Assembly (NCBI RefSeq): GCF_000515415.1
Contig: NZ_KI911783.1
Coordinates: 102,501 to 166,500, forward strand
From: Bradyrhizobium sp. WSM1417
GTDB taxonomy: Bacteria; Pseudomonadota; Alphaproteobacteria; Rhizobiales; Xanthobacteraceae
Length of the DNA: 64,000 nt
Reading direction: 5' to 3'
Part shown: in pieces, positions 21,286 to 30,762 of the stretch
How the letters are laid out: each line of letters begins with the position of its first letter
Position numbering within the stretch: position 1 is the stretch's first letter
The notes under the pieces: model-generated
What the model was told of the DNA's origin: nothing
Database searches by the model: none
What the model saw: only the letters and a program-made list of their open reading frames with translations
Translations under genes and position numbers: made by a program

Positions 21286-22380
21286 ATGTCCCGCCCCGTG
21301 CCGAACCCCGGCATTCTCGATATTGCGCCCTACACGCCCGGCAAGACTCCGGTGGCGGAGCCCGGCCGCAAGGTGTTCAAGCTCTCGGCCAACGAGACGC
21401 CGTTCGGGCCTTCGCCGAAGGCGATCGAGGCATTCAAGCAGGTGGCGGATCATCTGGAAGACTATCCGGAAGGGACCTCGCGCGTGCTGCGCGAAGCGAT
21501 CGGGCGCACCTTCGGGCTCGATCCCAACCGCATCATCTGCGGCGCCGGCTCGGACGAGATCCTCAACCTGCTCGCCCACACCTATCTCAGCCACGGTGAC
21601 GAGGCGATCTCGACCACGCACGGCTTTCTGGTCTACCCGATCGCAACCATGGCGGTCGGCGCGAAGAACGTGGTTGCCGCCGAGAAGGACCTGACCGCGG
21701 ATGTCGACACGATCCTGAAGGCCGTCACGCCGCGCACAAAACTGGTCTGGCTCGCCAACCCCAACAACCCGACCGGCACCTATCTGCCGTTCGACGAGGT
21801 CAAGCGCCTGCGCGCCGGCCTGCCCTCGCACGTGCTGCTGGTGCTGGACGCAGCCTATTGCGACTACGTCTCGCGCAACGATTACGAGATGGGGATCGAG
21901 CTGGTGGCGACCACCGAAAACACGGTCGTGACCCACACCTTCTCCAAGATCCATGGTCTTGCCGCGCTGCGCATCGGCTGGATGTTCGGCCCCGAGCGCA
22001 TCATCGACGCGGTCAACCGCATCCGCGGTCCCTTCAACGTCTCGACGCCGGCGATGTACGCCGCCGTTGCCGCGATCGAGGACACCGCGCATCAGGCCAT
22101 GTCGAAGCAGTTCACCGAGACCTGGCGCAACTGGCTCGCCGAGGAGATCGGCAAGCTCGGGCTGAAGGTGACGCCGAGCGTCGCCAATTTCGTGCTGATC
22201 CACTTCCCGACCGAGGGCAAGACCTCGGACGCAGCCGACGCCTTCCTCACCAAGCGCGGGCTGGTGCTGCGCGGCTTGAAGAACTACGGCCTGCCGCATT
22301 CGCTGCGCATGACCATTGGCACCGAGGAGGCCAACCGCCTCGTCATCGAGGGCCTGCGCGACTTCATGGCCGGACGATGA
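21286..22380 (+). CDS. hisC: HisC-type PLP aminotransferase (histidinol-phosphate/aromatic)
   Basis: A protein of about 364 residues of the class I/II aminotransferase family. The substrate end is [27 protein letters not shown] carries the PLP-binding Asn, [11 protein letters not shown] the Asp, and [16 protein letters not shown] the Schiff-base Lys. HisC paralogues also transaminate aromatic keto acids. Placement between chorismate mutase and prephenate dehydrogenase suggests it makes tyrosine and/or phenylalanine as well as, or instead of, histidinol phosphate. The ATG at 21286 follows CCGGAG. Its stop overlaps the next start (ATGA), so the two are translationally coupled. Confidence 0.93.
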   Translation: MSRPVPNPGILDIAPYTPGKTPVAEPGRKVFKLSANETPFGPSPKAIEAFKQVADHLEDYPEGTSRVLREAIGRTFGLDPNRIICGAGSDEILNLLAHTYLSHGDEAISTTHGFLVYPIATMAVGAKNVVAAEKDLTADVDTILKAVTPRTKLVWLANPNNPTGTYLPFDEVKRLRAGLPSHVLLVLDAAYCDYVSRNDYEMGIELVATTENTVVTHTFSKIHGLAALRIGWMFGPERIIDAVNRIRGPFNVSTPAMYAAVAAIEDTAHQAMSKQFTETWRNWLAEEIGKLGLKVTPSVANFVLIHFPTEGKTSDAADAFLTKRGLVLRGLKNYGLPHSLRMTIGTEEANRLVIEGLRDFMAGR

Positions 22381-23315
22381 GCGCGACCCCGCACTTCCAG
22401 CGCGTCGCGCTGATCGGCTTCGGCCTGATCGGCGGCTCGATCGCGCGCGCCGCGAAGCTCCAGGGCCTGGCTGGCGAGATCGTCACCACCGCGCGCTCGG
22501 AGAAAACGCGCGCACGCGTGATGGAGCTCGGCATCGTCGATCAGGTCGTGGCGACCAATGCAGATGCCGTGAAGGACGCCGATCTCGTCATCCTCTGCAT
22601 TCCCGTCGGCGCCTGCGGGCCGGTGGCGCAGGAGATCGCCGCGCATCTCAAACCCGGGGCGATCATCTCCGACGTCGGCTCGGTCAAGGGCGCCATCGTC
22701 AGGGATATGGCGCCGCATCTGCCGAAAGGCATCCATTTCGTGCCGGCGCATCCCGTCGCAGGCACCGAGCATTCGGGCCCCGATTCCGGCTTCGCCGAGC
22801 TCTTCATCAACCGCTGGTGCATCCTCACTCCGCCGGAGGGCGTCGATGCGGCGGCCACCGATCGCCTGCGTGCGTTCTGGGCGGCGATGGGCGCCAAGGT
22901 CGAAATCATGACGCCGGATCATCATGATCTCGTGCTCGCGATCACCAGCCATCTGCCGCATCTGATCGCCTACACCATCGTCGGCACCGCCGACGAGCTG
23001 GCGCAGGTGACGGAGTCCGAGGTCATCAAGTTCTCCGCCGGCGGCTTTCGCGATTTCACCCGCATCGCCGCCTCCGACCCCACGATGTGGCGCGACGTCT
23101 TCCTCGCCAACAAGGAAGCCGTGCTGGAGATGCTCGGTACCTTCACCGAGGATCTGGCCAAGCTCACCCGCGCGATCCGCCGCGGCGACGGCGAGGCGCT
23201 GTTCGACCACTTCACCCGCACCCGCGCCATCCGCCGCGGCATTGTCGAAATCGGCCAGGACTCGGCCGCGCCCGACTTCGGCCGGCCGCACGCGCAGCTC
23301 GGGAACAAGCCCTAG
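22377..23315 (+). CDS. tyrA: Prephenate/arogenate dehydrogenase
   Basis: A 312-residue NAD(P)-dependent dehydrogenase of the TyrA/TyrC family. The dinucleotide motif is [14 protein letters not shown], and the catalytic region includes [23 protein letters not shown] with its His, and a helical dimer domain. It makes 4-hydroxyphenylpyruvate or tyrosine from prephenate/arogenate. The start ATG overlaps the aminotransferase stop by four bases. It closes the operon and an inverted-repeat element follows the stop by 10 bases. Confidence 0.95.
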   Translation: MSATPHFQRVALIGFGLIGGSIARAAKLQGLAGEIVTTARSEKTRARVMELGIVDQVVATNADAVKDADLVILCIPVGACGPVAQEIAAHLKPGAIISDVGSVKGAIVRDMAPHLPKGIHFVPAHPVAGTEHSGPDSGFAELFINRWCILTPPEGVDAAATDRLRAFWAAMGAKVEIMTPDHHDLVLAITSHLPHLIAYTIVGTADELAQVTESEVIKFSAGGFRDFTRIAASDPTMWRDVFLANKEAVLEMLGTFTEDLAKLTRAIRRGDGEALFDHFTRTRAIRRGIVEIGQDSAAPDFGRPHAQLGNKP

Positions 23316-23325
23316 CGCTGAAGCA

Positions 23326-23406
23326 GCCCGGATGGAGCGCAAGCGTAATCCGGGACCTCCGTGGCTTGAGGCAAGATTCCCGGATTGCGCTTCGCACCAT
23401 CCAGGC
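23326..23406. repeat. Intergenic inverted-repeat element, family B
   Basis: The arms GCCCGGATGGAGCGCAAGCG... and ...GCGCTTCGCACCATCCAGGC pair imperfectly around AATCCGGGA...TCCCGGATT. It lies between the convergent tyrA and porin genes. It is a palindromic element of a type common in Bradyrhizobium intergenic DNA. Confidence 0.75.
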
Positions 23407-23429
23407 AACGAGCCCGCGTGGCTCCGCGA

Positions 23430-24998
23430 CTAGAACGGATAGTAGCGGATCTGCGTCATGACGACGTTGTCGTCCGTCCTCGGAGCGCCGCCGACGCCGG
23501 CGAACGCGAAGCGTTGCGTGTAGGAATATTGCAGGCCGGCTTTCAGCGTACCGAAACTGCCCTGGTAGATGGTGTCGTAGATCCCGGCCGTGATCTGCCG
23601 GACCTCCCTGGTGTTGCCGTTGCAGGTCGCGGCTGCCGAGTTTTCGGTGAAGCAGCCGGTGTTGTTGTAGAGCGGATTGCCGTAGCCGAACGGCACCGTT
23701 CCAACATTGGCGAAATTCGCCTTGGCCTTTTCTAGGCCTGCATAGGAGTAGACATCGAGGCTGGGCGTCGCGTGCCAGATCAGGCCGACGGCGGCCGCCG
23801 TGATCGTCAGCGGGAGGATGGTGCCGTCCTGCGCCACCGCCGCGTCGGGGAACGGTGTTGCCGTGAAGCGGCCCAGCACGCCGTGCGAGCCATAGAGCTG
23901 AAGATCAAGCGTTTTCGGAATCAGCTCGGCGAAGATGTGACCGCCGAAGCTTCCGGTGTCGTAGGTGTGATTGGCGTTGTTGAAGCGGTCGAACAGCTGG
24001 CGGTAGAGCGCCCACGCCTCGACATGCAACTTATAGGGCCCGAGCCGTGGGTCCCAGGCTGCCTTGACGGTAAAGTCGGGCACCTGATTCAGACTGACAT
24101 TGTTGAGGTTGTTGAAGAAGCTGCCGCCGGGACCGGTCAGATTGACCTGAAGGTTCGGGTTCAGCACGCCCTGCGGTCCGATGGCGGGTGTGCCGACGGC
24201 CGGGACGTTGCCGCCGAAGAACGCTGTCTGGGCATTCTCGACCGAGGCAGCCAGCTTGAACTCCGGTCCGATGTCCTGCCAGACGCGCAGCCCGGGCTGG
24301 CGTGCCGCAAGAAATCCCGGAACGGATTCGAAGTCGATCACGCCGGGCGCGTCGACGCCACGAGGATCGATGCCGGACTTGGTCGGCGCGTTGAGCGACC
24401 AGGATTGCCCGGCGAGGAAGTGAAGACCGAGATCACTGCGGTCCAGTTCCAGGCTAAGCTGCCGCATGCGCGGATTGAACGAGTTGGTCGCAACCGAGCT
24501 CGCCGTCTGAGCCGCACCTTCGAAATCGATCTCGCCATAACCCGCGAGGTGCGAGTCGGCATCGGCATTGCCCTCGGCGAGCACCGAGAACCTGCTCTGC
24601 CGCGCGGAGAAGCGCGTTTCCGGAATGTTGAAGTTGCGGCTCTGCTGATAGGGGATGAAGTTGTAGACCGAGCCGGTATCGGAGGCCAGATTGCGCGAGC
24701 GGTAGATGCCGGTGAGATCGACCCAGCCACCGAAGGTCAACGTCACGCCCTTGTAGCAGACCTTGCCGGCCGCACATGGATCGGCGGCGAGCGCCTTGTA
24801 ACTTCCCGGCAACTGAACGGCCTTCGCCTGCGCTTCAACCTGCCGCGTCTTGCGCGCCTCCGAGTCTACGCGCTGCTGGAGCTCCTTCAGCTTGGCCTTC
24901 AGCGACTGGATTTCGGTTGTGACATTGTCGTCGGCACGCGCCTGCCCGGAACAGGCAGCGAGAATGCCCAGCATCAGCCCGCAATTGATGATCCGCAC
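23430..24998 (-). CDS. Outer-membrane porin-like protein
   Basis: A protein of about 522 residues. A signal peptide (VRIINCGLMLGILAACSGQARA) is followed by a short coiled coil (IQSLKAKLKELQQRVDSEAR, about residues 28-50), as in alphaproteobacterial trimeric porins. A beta-rich barrel follows and ends in Phe (TQIRYYPF), the usual outer-membrane insertion signal. GTG at 24998 is chosen because GGAGG lies eight bases upstream. It should form a diffusion channel; its specificity is unknown. Single gene, convergent with tyrA. Confidence 0.85.
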   Translation of the reverse strand: MRIINCGLMLGILAACSGQARADDNVTTEIQSLKAKLKELQQRVDSEARKTRQVEAQAKAVQLPGSYKALAADPCAAGKVCYKGVTLTFGGWVDLTGIYRSRNLASDTGSVYNFIPYQQSRNFNIPETRFSARQSRFSVLAEGNADADSHLAGYGEIDFEGAAQTASSVATNSFNPRMRQLSLELDRSDLGLHFLAGQSWSLNAPTKSGIDPRGVDAPGVIDFESVPGFLAARQPGLRVWQDIGPEFKLAASVENAQTAFFGGNVPAVGTPAIGPQGVLNPNLQVNLTGPGGSFFNNLNNVSLNQVPDFTVKAAWDPRLGPYKLHVEAWALYRQLFDRFNNANHTYDTGSFGGHIFAELIPKTLDLQLYGSHGVLGRFTATPFPDAAVAQDGTILPLTITAAAVGLIWHATPSLDVYSYAGLEKAKANFANVGTVPFGYGNPLYNNTGCFTENSAAATCNGNTREVRQITAGIYDTIYQGSFGTLKAGLQYSYTQRFAFAGVGGAPRTDDNVVMTQIRYYPF

Positions 24999-25218
24999 TT
25001 GAAGCTTCCTCCATTTGGGAAGCGGATTGGATTCCGCGCGCCGGCTCCGGCGCATGCATGCTTCCCTGGTGTGCAGTGATTTGAATGCGGCTGCGGTTAT
25101 TCGCGGCGCCGTGCATCTTCTGCATCACGTTTTCCTGACGATCCTGTTCGGAATATTTTCGTTGGCTGCCGATCCGCACGCGCGATCGTTCAAGGCACAG
25201 TTCAAGGCAATGCGCATT

Positions 25219-25245
25219 GGGCCCGGCCGGGACATGACCGGGCCC
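25219..25245. terminator. GC-rich hairpin after a small exported-protein gene
   Basis: GGGCCCGG and CCGGGCCC form a perfect 8-bp stem around an 11-base loop. It lies 31 bases after the stop of the minus-strand gene at 25277. No T tract follows on the minus strand, so termination is unproven. Confidence 0.4.
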
Positions 25246-25276
25246 ACTTCGCGACGGGCAAGTGGTGGGACGGCGG

Positions 25277-25504
25277 CTATTTGCCCTTGGTCGCGCGCAT
25301 CACCGTGGGGCGCGGTGATTTCGGCGTGGGGACGAATGCCATCGTCTCCCGCGTCGTGGGATTCGAGATGTTGCGATCACCGTTCGGATACATCGAGGCG
25401 TATGCGGCCGGCTCCTGCGACTGCCATTGCCACTGCGCGAAGGCGGGCGTCGCGATCGCGGCCGAGATGGCGACGACGGCAACGAACAGTTTGGACTTGG
25501 TCAT
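25277..25504 (-). CDS. Small exported protein of unknown function
   Basis: A 75-residue protein with a clean signal peptide (MTKSKLFVAVVAISAAIATPAFA). The short mature part starts QWQWQSQEP and is rich in Trp, Gln, Pro and Thr. AGGAGAG precedes the ATG at 25504. I know no function; it is probably a periplasmic peptide. It stands alone between the SGNH hydrolase and porin genes, with a GC-rich hairpin after the stop. Confidence 0.7.
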   Translation of the reverse strand: MTKSKLFVAVVAISAAIATPAFAQWQWQSQEPAAYASMYPNGDRNISNPTTRETMAFVPTPKSPRPTVMRATKGK

Positions 25505-25693
25505 GATATCTCTCCTGCCTGAGCGGACCGCATCATCGTGCGGCCGACATGGAGAGAGAGCGGAGTTTGCGGCTCCCCATTCCCGGCGGGTCATCACGAT
25601 CCGGCGAAGCGGCCGTGAGTTCAGCTCACAACCCGCATGGAGAGTTACGACAGCTGAGGGCGATGAATGGAGAGAGGCGACTCTGATGTCGTC

Positions 25694-27037
25694 CTACTGC
25701 TTCGCGCTGCGACCAATCTTTCCCGGCTTGAACAGATCGAGGTCGATGGCCTGTCCCATCGCCAGATATCCGGTGCGGTTGGGATGAAGCTTGTCGCCGG
25801 CGCCGCCAGTCGTGCTTTCGGGAACGAACTCCGGCTTGAGGCCACCCGAGGCCGGATCGAGCGTCGCACGATCAAAATCGATCACGCCGTCGAATGTCCC
25901 CGAGCTACGGATGAATGCATTGAGCGCCTTGCGCTTGTCATCCTGCTCGGGAAAACCATGTGCTGCGCTTGTGCTGCCCAGTGCCGAAACGACGGTGGCG
26001 CCAATGATCCGGGCTTGCGGCCATTTTGCACGTAGCCTCGCGACGCCATCCTTCATCGCGGCGATGACCTGGTCGGCGGTAAAATTGCCGTTCTTGCTGA
26101 AATCGTTGATGCCTTCCAGCCAGATCAGGCTCGATATGCCGGACAGCGACAGCACGTCGCGATCGAGCCGCTGGCCCGAAGCGGGGCCGCCCGCGTACGG
26201 TTTGTCGGGACCATATTCGGCGGGGCCTGCGATTTGGTTGCCACCAATGCCGCCATTCACGACGGCGACCTTGTTGCCGTAGACCGCCTTCAGGCGACGC
26301 GACAGCACGTTGGGCCAACGATCGTCGCCATTCATGGTTGAGGCGGTCCCGTCGGTAATCGAATCCCCAAACGCCATGATGGCGAAGGCATCGGCAGGCG
26401 CAGTCATCTCGATCGCATCGAGAAAGAACCACGACGCAGTCGCATAGGGGAAGGAAGCCTCGTCTTCGAGGGCGCCCTTCGCACCGGCGCCGGGCGTACT
26501 GACATAGGAGGTGGTCAGCGCTTTGGCGTGCCAGGTCATCGGACCGCTCTGGCCGGCGACATGAAAACTGACCGCAAGCCGGCGGCCGGCGAGGTCATCG
26601 GGCCGCTTTGCAAACGGCAGCGCGATCGCATCGCTCCAGACCGAATTCCCCGGCGACACCGTAACGGAAGCCGCGCCGGCGAACGTGACCGGAATGTTGG
26701 AGCCACGGATCAACGCGGCACTGCCCGATTGCAAGCCGACGTAAACGCCGTCAAACGTGACGGGTTTGGTGCCGAAGGCGTTGCTGAGCCGGACGCGGGC
26801 CTGACGGCCCCAGATATCCGGCCGCACGATCAGGCGAAAGGTCTGGTCCCGCGCACCGGCCGCAGGCTCGGGAAACGCGAATTTCTGTTCGGGCTGGGCA
26901 GACGGATTGCCGACGGGGTATGGGCCCTGAACCGCGCCCGTCCAGGACACCACCCAATGTTCGTTATCCTTGGCGGTTGCGGTCTGAAGCGAGCCGACGA
27001 GCAGCGATGCTGCCACGAGACAATTCAACGCGCGCAT
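25694..27037 (-). CDS. Exported SGNH/GDSL-family hydrolase
   Basis: A 447-residue protein with a signal peptide (about 22 residues), an N-terminal jelly-roll-like domain (about 25-210) and a C-terminal SGNH domain. Block I is FGDSITDG (Ser about 226). Block II is NGGIGGNQI, block III is EGINDF, and DKLHPNRTGY supplies the Asp-His pair. Family members are esterases acting on lipids, acetylated sugars or similar substrates. The two-domain layout resembles rhamnogalacturonan acetylesterase-like and carbohydrate-active SGNH enzymes. GGGGGA precedes the ATG. It is probably secreted to the periplasm or beyond. Confidence 0.85.
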   Translation of the reverse strand: MRALNCLVAASLLVGSLQTATAKDNEHWVVSWTGAVQGPYPVGNPSAQPEQKFAFPEPAAGARDQTFRLIVRPDIWGRQARVRLSNAFGTKPVTFDGVYVGLQSGSAALIRGSNIPVTFAGAASVTVSPGNSVWSDAIALPFAKRPDDLAGRRLAVSFHVAGQSGPMTWHAKALTTSYVSTPGAGAKGALEDEASFPYATASWFFLDAIEMTAPADAFAIMAFGDSITDGTASTMNGDDRWPNVLSRRLKAVYGNKVAVVNGGIGGNQIAGPAEYGPDKPYAGGPASGQRLDRDVLSLSGISSLIWLEGINDFSKNGNFTADQVIAAMKDGVARLRAKWPQARIIGATVVSALGSTSAAHGFPEQDDKRKALNAFIRSSGTFDGVIDFDRATLDPASGGLKPEFVPESTTGGAGDKLHPNRTGYLAMGQAIDLDLFKPGKIGRSAKQ

Positions 27038-27274
27038 TGTTTCCCCCGAACCCCAGGTAATTTGGGCACGACCTTAGAGCCGTCCGTTGGCCTTCAATAG
27101 GGCGGCAGAACGCTACCTGTCCAGACGCGCTGACGCACTCCTCGCCCGACGCAGGAGAGGACCTCGCAGGTTGCGTCGCCGGCGCCGACAAGACGCCCTT
27201 CGGAGCGACCGTTCACAGCTTCGAACGCATCAGGCGGACCAAGCTGTCGCCCGACAGATTTATGAATTCACGAC

Positions 27275-28459
27275 CTAATACAGCGGTGGGATCTGGCCGA
27301 CCTTGACCGGGCCGAGCAGCACGGCGCCATCCACGAACTTCAGCGGGAAGCTGCGAGCCTTCTTGCCTTCCAGCGTGCTCTCGGTGCCGATCGAATTGAT
27401 GCCGGCGGCCACACCGGCATTGGCGTTCTGCTTGATGACCTTGCCGAGGCCGGGAACGGCGCGGTCGAGCGCACCGAACAGATTGTTCAGATCCTGCGAC
27501 TTCACGCCGGGCGCGACGCGATCGAGGGTTGCCTGCGGCACCCCCTCTTCCAGCATCTTCTCGATGCCGAGTGCTGGGATCACGCGCTCGAGGCCCGTCA
27601 CCGTCATCTGCAATTCGCCGTCGAGACGGCCGTTTACCGAGAGCCCGAGCGTGCCGGCCGCAACCGCGATCATCTCGCCCTGCTGGATCCGGGACTGCAC
27701 GATCTCGATATGGCCGCCGGCGGCCTGGATCTCGCGGAAGCGCTGCGGCCACGGCTTTGGCGTGAGGTCGGACAGTCCGGTGATCTTCGCCCGGGTGTCG
27801 GCCTCGAATGGCTCGGCGAGCAGCGGATGAACGCCCTGGATGCTGCCCTGCGCGATCTGGAGCACGGTCTCGATCACGGGATGATCGGACGGCGATCCAT
27901 CCGCGAGGCGTCCATGCAGCTCGACCTGTTTCGCGCGCGCGAGCGGCACCTGCACGCTGCCGTCGACACGATTGACGGTCGGCTCCTCGAACACGATGGA
28001 GGCGCGCTCCGGCACGGCGGGCAGGCCGAACACGCTGCTGCGACCCTTGCTCCAGTTCACGACGAAGGTGCTTTGCGTGACGCCGTCAGTGAGCGTCGCG
28101 GGTGCGGTGAATTCGGCGATGACGCGCTTGGGATCGTAGACCTGGGCGACGACCAGGATGTTGTCGAGCTTCGCCGTGAACGGCGTCTTGCTGGCGTTCT
28201 GCGACACCAGGGCGACGCTGGCGCCGGAACACTGGACCTCGAAGCGGAAGGGGAAGCCCGCGATCGAGCGCTTGGCGCAATCATAGACGCGGCCGGATTT
28301 GGCCTCCTGCGCGCGCCAAGCGTCGGCGGCGATTTCGGCCTGCGAGGCCGCATAGAACCAGAAGCAGCTCCACGCCACCGCGAGGATCAGGAGGATGACA
28401 GGGGCGATAAAAAGGCCCCAGCGGGAGCGCCGGCGTGCGGCAACGGTCATATCGGACAT
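27275..28459 (-). CDS. DUF2125-family envelope protein
   Basis: A 394-residue protein. An Arg-rich start is followed by one transmembrane segment (LFIAPVILLILAVAWSCFWF, about 15-35), and the rest should lie in the periplasm. The YDCAKRSIAGFPFRFEVQC motif near the start of the soluble part is typical of DUF2125 proteins, which are widespread in Rhizobiales and uncharacterised. The repeated AsmA-like beta segments suggest a bridge or membrane-associated role, which is inference. AGGA precedes the ATG. It is divergent from the ChaC-like gene, 110 bases away. Confidence 0.85.
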   Translation of the reverse strand: MSDMTVAARRRSRWGLFIAPVILLILAVAWSCFWFYAASQAEIAADAWRAQEAKSGRVYDCAKRSIAGFPFRFEVQCSGASVALVSQNASKTPFTAKLDNILVVAQVYDPKRVIAEFTAPATLTDGVTQSTFVVNWSKGRSSVFGLPAVPERASIVFEEPTVNRVDGSVQVPLARAKQVELHGRLADGSPSDHPVIETVLQIAQGSIQGVHPLLAEPFEADTRAKITGLSDLTPKPWPQRFREIQAAGGHIEIVQSRIQQGEMIAVAAGTLGLSVNGRLDGELQMTVTGLERVIPALGIEKMLEEGVPQATLDRVAPGVKSQDLNNLFGALDRAVPGLGKVIKQNANAGVAAGINSIGTESTLEGKKARSFPLKFVDGAVLLGPVKVGQIPPLY

Positions 28460-28569
28460 GCGGCGATCCTTTGACCCCTGATTTTGTCAAATGTAAGCGA
28501 GGTTGGCTTGCTCCGAAAGGCGGAGAATTCGCTTCGCTTGGGAGCGCGGTTCTGGTAGCCGTGCCCGAA

Positions 28570-29181
28570 ATGTCGGAAATCACCCTCCCCTCCGTCACCA
28601 CTGCCAAAGGCGACCTCTGGGTGTTCGGCTACGGCTCGCTGATGTGGCGGCCGGGCTTCGAATTCGAGGAGCGCGTCCCGGCGCGGCTGGTCGGCGAGCA
28701 TCGCGCGCTCTGTGTCTATTCCTTCGTGCACCGTGGCACGCCGGAGAAGCCGGGTCTGGTGCTCGGCCTCGACCGCGGCGGCGCCTGCCGCGGCATCGCC
28801 TTCCGCGTCGCCGAAAATAACCGCGCCGACGTCGTGGCCTATTTGCGCGGGCGCGAGCAGGTGACGTCGGTCTATCGCGAAGTCATGCGTTCGGTCTGGC
28901 TGGAGAACGACGCGCGGCAGCGCGTCTCCGCGCTCGCCTATGTCGTCGACCGCGGCCATGTGCAATATGCCGGCCGGCTGTCGCTCACCGACCAGCATCG
29001 CCACGTGCTCCAGGGCCACGGCCAGTCCGGCGCCAACCGCGACTACGTGACCGCGACGGTGAAGGCGATCGAGGCCGAAGGTTTTCGCGATGCGCCGCTG
29101 CATCAGCTTGCCATGATGCTGCATGGTGATGCGCATTCTCCGCACGCGCCGGCTCCGGTGGACGATCGGGAAAACCGCTAG
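28570..29181 (+). CDS. ChaC-like gamma-glutamylcyclotransferase
   Basis: A protein of about 203 residues with the family signature VFGYGSLMWRPGFEF near the N-terminus (substrate loop) and ALAYVVDRG later. ChaC proteins cleave glutathione to 5-oxoproline and Cys-Gly in the cytoplasm. The length suits the family. No clear ribosome-binding site precedes the ATG at 28570; a GTG at 28561 is possible. It is convergent with plsC, overlapping its end by four bases. Confidence 0.9.
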   Translation: MSEITLPSVTTAKGDLWVFGYGSLMWRPGFEFEERVPARLVGEHRALCVYSFVHRGTPEKPGLVLGLDRGGACRGIAFRVAENNRADVVAYLRGREQVTSVYREVMRSVWLENDARQRVSALAYVVDRGHVQYAGRLSLTDQHRHVLQGHGQSGANRDYVTATVKAIEAEGFRDAPLHQLAMMLHGDAHSPHAPAPVDDRENR

Positions 29182-29951
29182 CTCTCCGACGGCGCATAGC
29201 TCGGCGCCGAGCCGATCAGCTGCTCCTGCTCCTTGCGGCCGGCTTCGACGAGGCGGCCGGTCGCGTCTTCGATCGCCGTTTGCACACGGGAGAGAAACTC
29301 ATCCTTGGGCAAGCCCGGCGGCAGCGGATCGAGGAACTCCACCACCAGCGTGCCGGGATAGCGCATGAAGGTGCGGCGCGGCCAGAACAGGCCGGAATTG
29401 AGCGCGATCGGCAGGCACTGCGCGCCGCAGGACGAATAGATCTGCGCGAAGCCGCTCTTGTAGTCCGGTGGCGCGCCCGGAGCGCGGCGCGTGCCTTCGG
29501 GAAAGATCACGAGCTGCCCGCCGCTGCGCACCGCCTCCCGCGCCCGGCGCGTCATGTCCAGCAGCGCCTTGACGCCGGCGTTGCGGTCGATCGCGATCAT
29601 CCCGGTCTTGACCAGGAACTGACCGAACACCGGGATCTGCATGAGCTGACGCTTGAGGATAAAAATCGGACGGTCGAAAAAGCCCGGCAGGACGAACGTC
29701 TCCCAGAACGACTGGTGCTTCGCCACGACGACCAATGGTCCCGTCGGAATCTTTTCGAGGCCGCGGAATTCCACCTTGATATTGCAGACCGCCCGCATCA
29801 GGAATAGCGTCGCCTTCGCCCACCATTGCGCGACAGTCAGCATAGCGCGCGGCGGCAATGCGAAGGTCGGCAGCGCCACGATCGCGAGGCACACCAGTAC
29901 GGTGTAGAACAGCACGTTGAACACGAGCGATCGCAGGAAAATCAAGAACAT
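29178..29951 (-). CDS. plsC: 1-acyl-sn-glycerol-3-phosphate acyltransferase
   Basis: A protein of about 257 residues with an N-terminal membrane segment (about 2-30). The acyltransferase motifs are KHQSFWET (the His-x4-acid box with Glu as the acid), FPEGTRR (phosphate binding) and a following Pro-containing block. It adds the second acyl chain to lysophosphatidic acid at the inner membrane. It is the last gene of a minus-strand cluster with ftsEX and a DUF218 protein, 33 bases after the latter. Confidence 0.92.
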   Translation of the reverse strand: MFLIFLRSLVFNVLFYTVLVCLAIVALPTFALPPRAMLTVAQWWAKATLFLMRAVCNIKVEFRGLEKIPTGPLVVVAKHQSFWETFVLPGFFDRPIFILKRQLMQIPVFGQFLVKTGMIAIDRNAGVKALLDMTRRAREAVRSGGQLVIFPEGTRRAPGAPPDYKSGFAQIYSSCGAQCLPIALNSGLFWPRRTFMRYPGTLVVEFLDPLPPGLPKDEFLSRVQTAIEDATGRLVEAGRKEQEQLIGSAPSYAPSES

Positions 29952-29984
29952 CGAGGATCCGATCAATTGCCGATCAGTTGCCGA

Positions 29985-30689
29985 TCAATTGGCCTGTGCG
30001 GTGGCGGGCCGCTTTGGCTGCAGCCCGGAAGGCTGCTCCGACATCTCGGGCGAAAGGTCAATCCCGAAATCCTCCAGCCGTACCCTGAGCTCGGCCGCGA
30101 TGTACTTGACATATTCCGACAGCAGCAGCCGCAAGGTGGACGCCGAGGTCCACCACGGCTCCTCGCGCCATTTGTCGCCGACCACCACGAACGGGATCAG
30201 TGTCGTCTCCGGCATCGCATGCGAGAATTCCACCAGCGCGCGCGGCATGTGATAGTTCGAGGTGACCACGATCAGCGATTTGAAGCCGCGTCCCGCGGCC
30301 CAGCGCCGCGCTTCCGCGGCATTGCCCCGGGTCGAGACCGCGGTGCGGTCGAGATCGACGCAGCAACGCATGAAGGACTGGTTCTCCGGCAATGTCCGGG
30401 AGATGTCGCTCGCCGTCGAGGTCGGATGCACGCCGGAGATCAGGAGCCTCCTGCCGTAGCCGGCAGCGAGCAGCTCCATCGCATCCGACACCCGCGAGGA
30501 GCCGCCGGTCAGCACCACGATGCCGTCCGCCTTGCGGTCCGGCGCGATCTCGGCGCCGCGCAATTGCGACAGAAACGCGATGAAGCCCGCCGCCGCGCCG
30601 ACGAAGGCGAGCGCAATCGTCGACATCACGGCCGCGCGCAGCCAGCCGCGCGGCAGTTTCGGCGATCGATCGTCGGTCGGCGCGGTCAT
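29985..30689 (-). CDS. DUF218 (YdcF/ElyC/SanA-like) membrane protein
   Basis: A protein of about 234 residues with one membrane segment near the N-terminus (about 20-40) and a DUF218 domain: DGIVVLTGGSSRVSDAMELL and VVTSNYHMPRALVEF. Relatives ElyC and SanA affect the cell envelope and peptidoglycan or enterobacterial antigen synthesis. The ATG at 30689 follows GGGAAGGGA. It sits between ftsX and plsC, probably in one operon, which fits an envelope role. Confidence 0.85.
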   Translation of the reverse strand: MTAPTDDRSPKLPRGWLRAAVMSTIALAFVGAAAGFIAFLSQLRGAEIAPDRKADGIVVLTGGSSRVSDAMELLAAGYGRRLLISGVHPTSTASDISRTLPENQSFMRCCVDLDRTAVSTRGNAAEARRWAAGRGFKSLIVVTSNYHMPRALVEFSHAMPETTLIPFVVVGDKWREEPWWTSASTLRLLLSEYVKYIAAELRVRLEDFGIDLSPEMSEQPSGLQPKRPATAQAN

Positions 30690-30762
30690 GTGATGTCGGT
30701 GATCCCTTCCCAGAGATGATTTTAGGACGTTTTGAGGCGAAGTGGAGTCCGGTTTGTCGGTC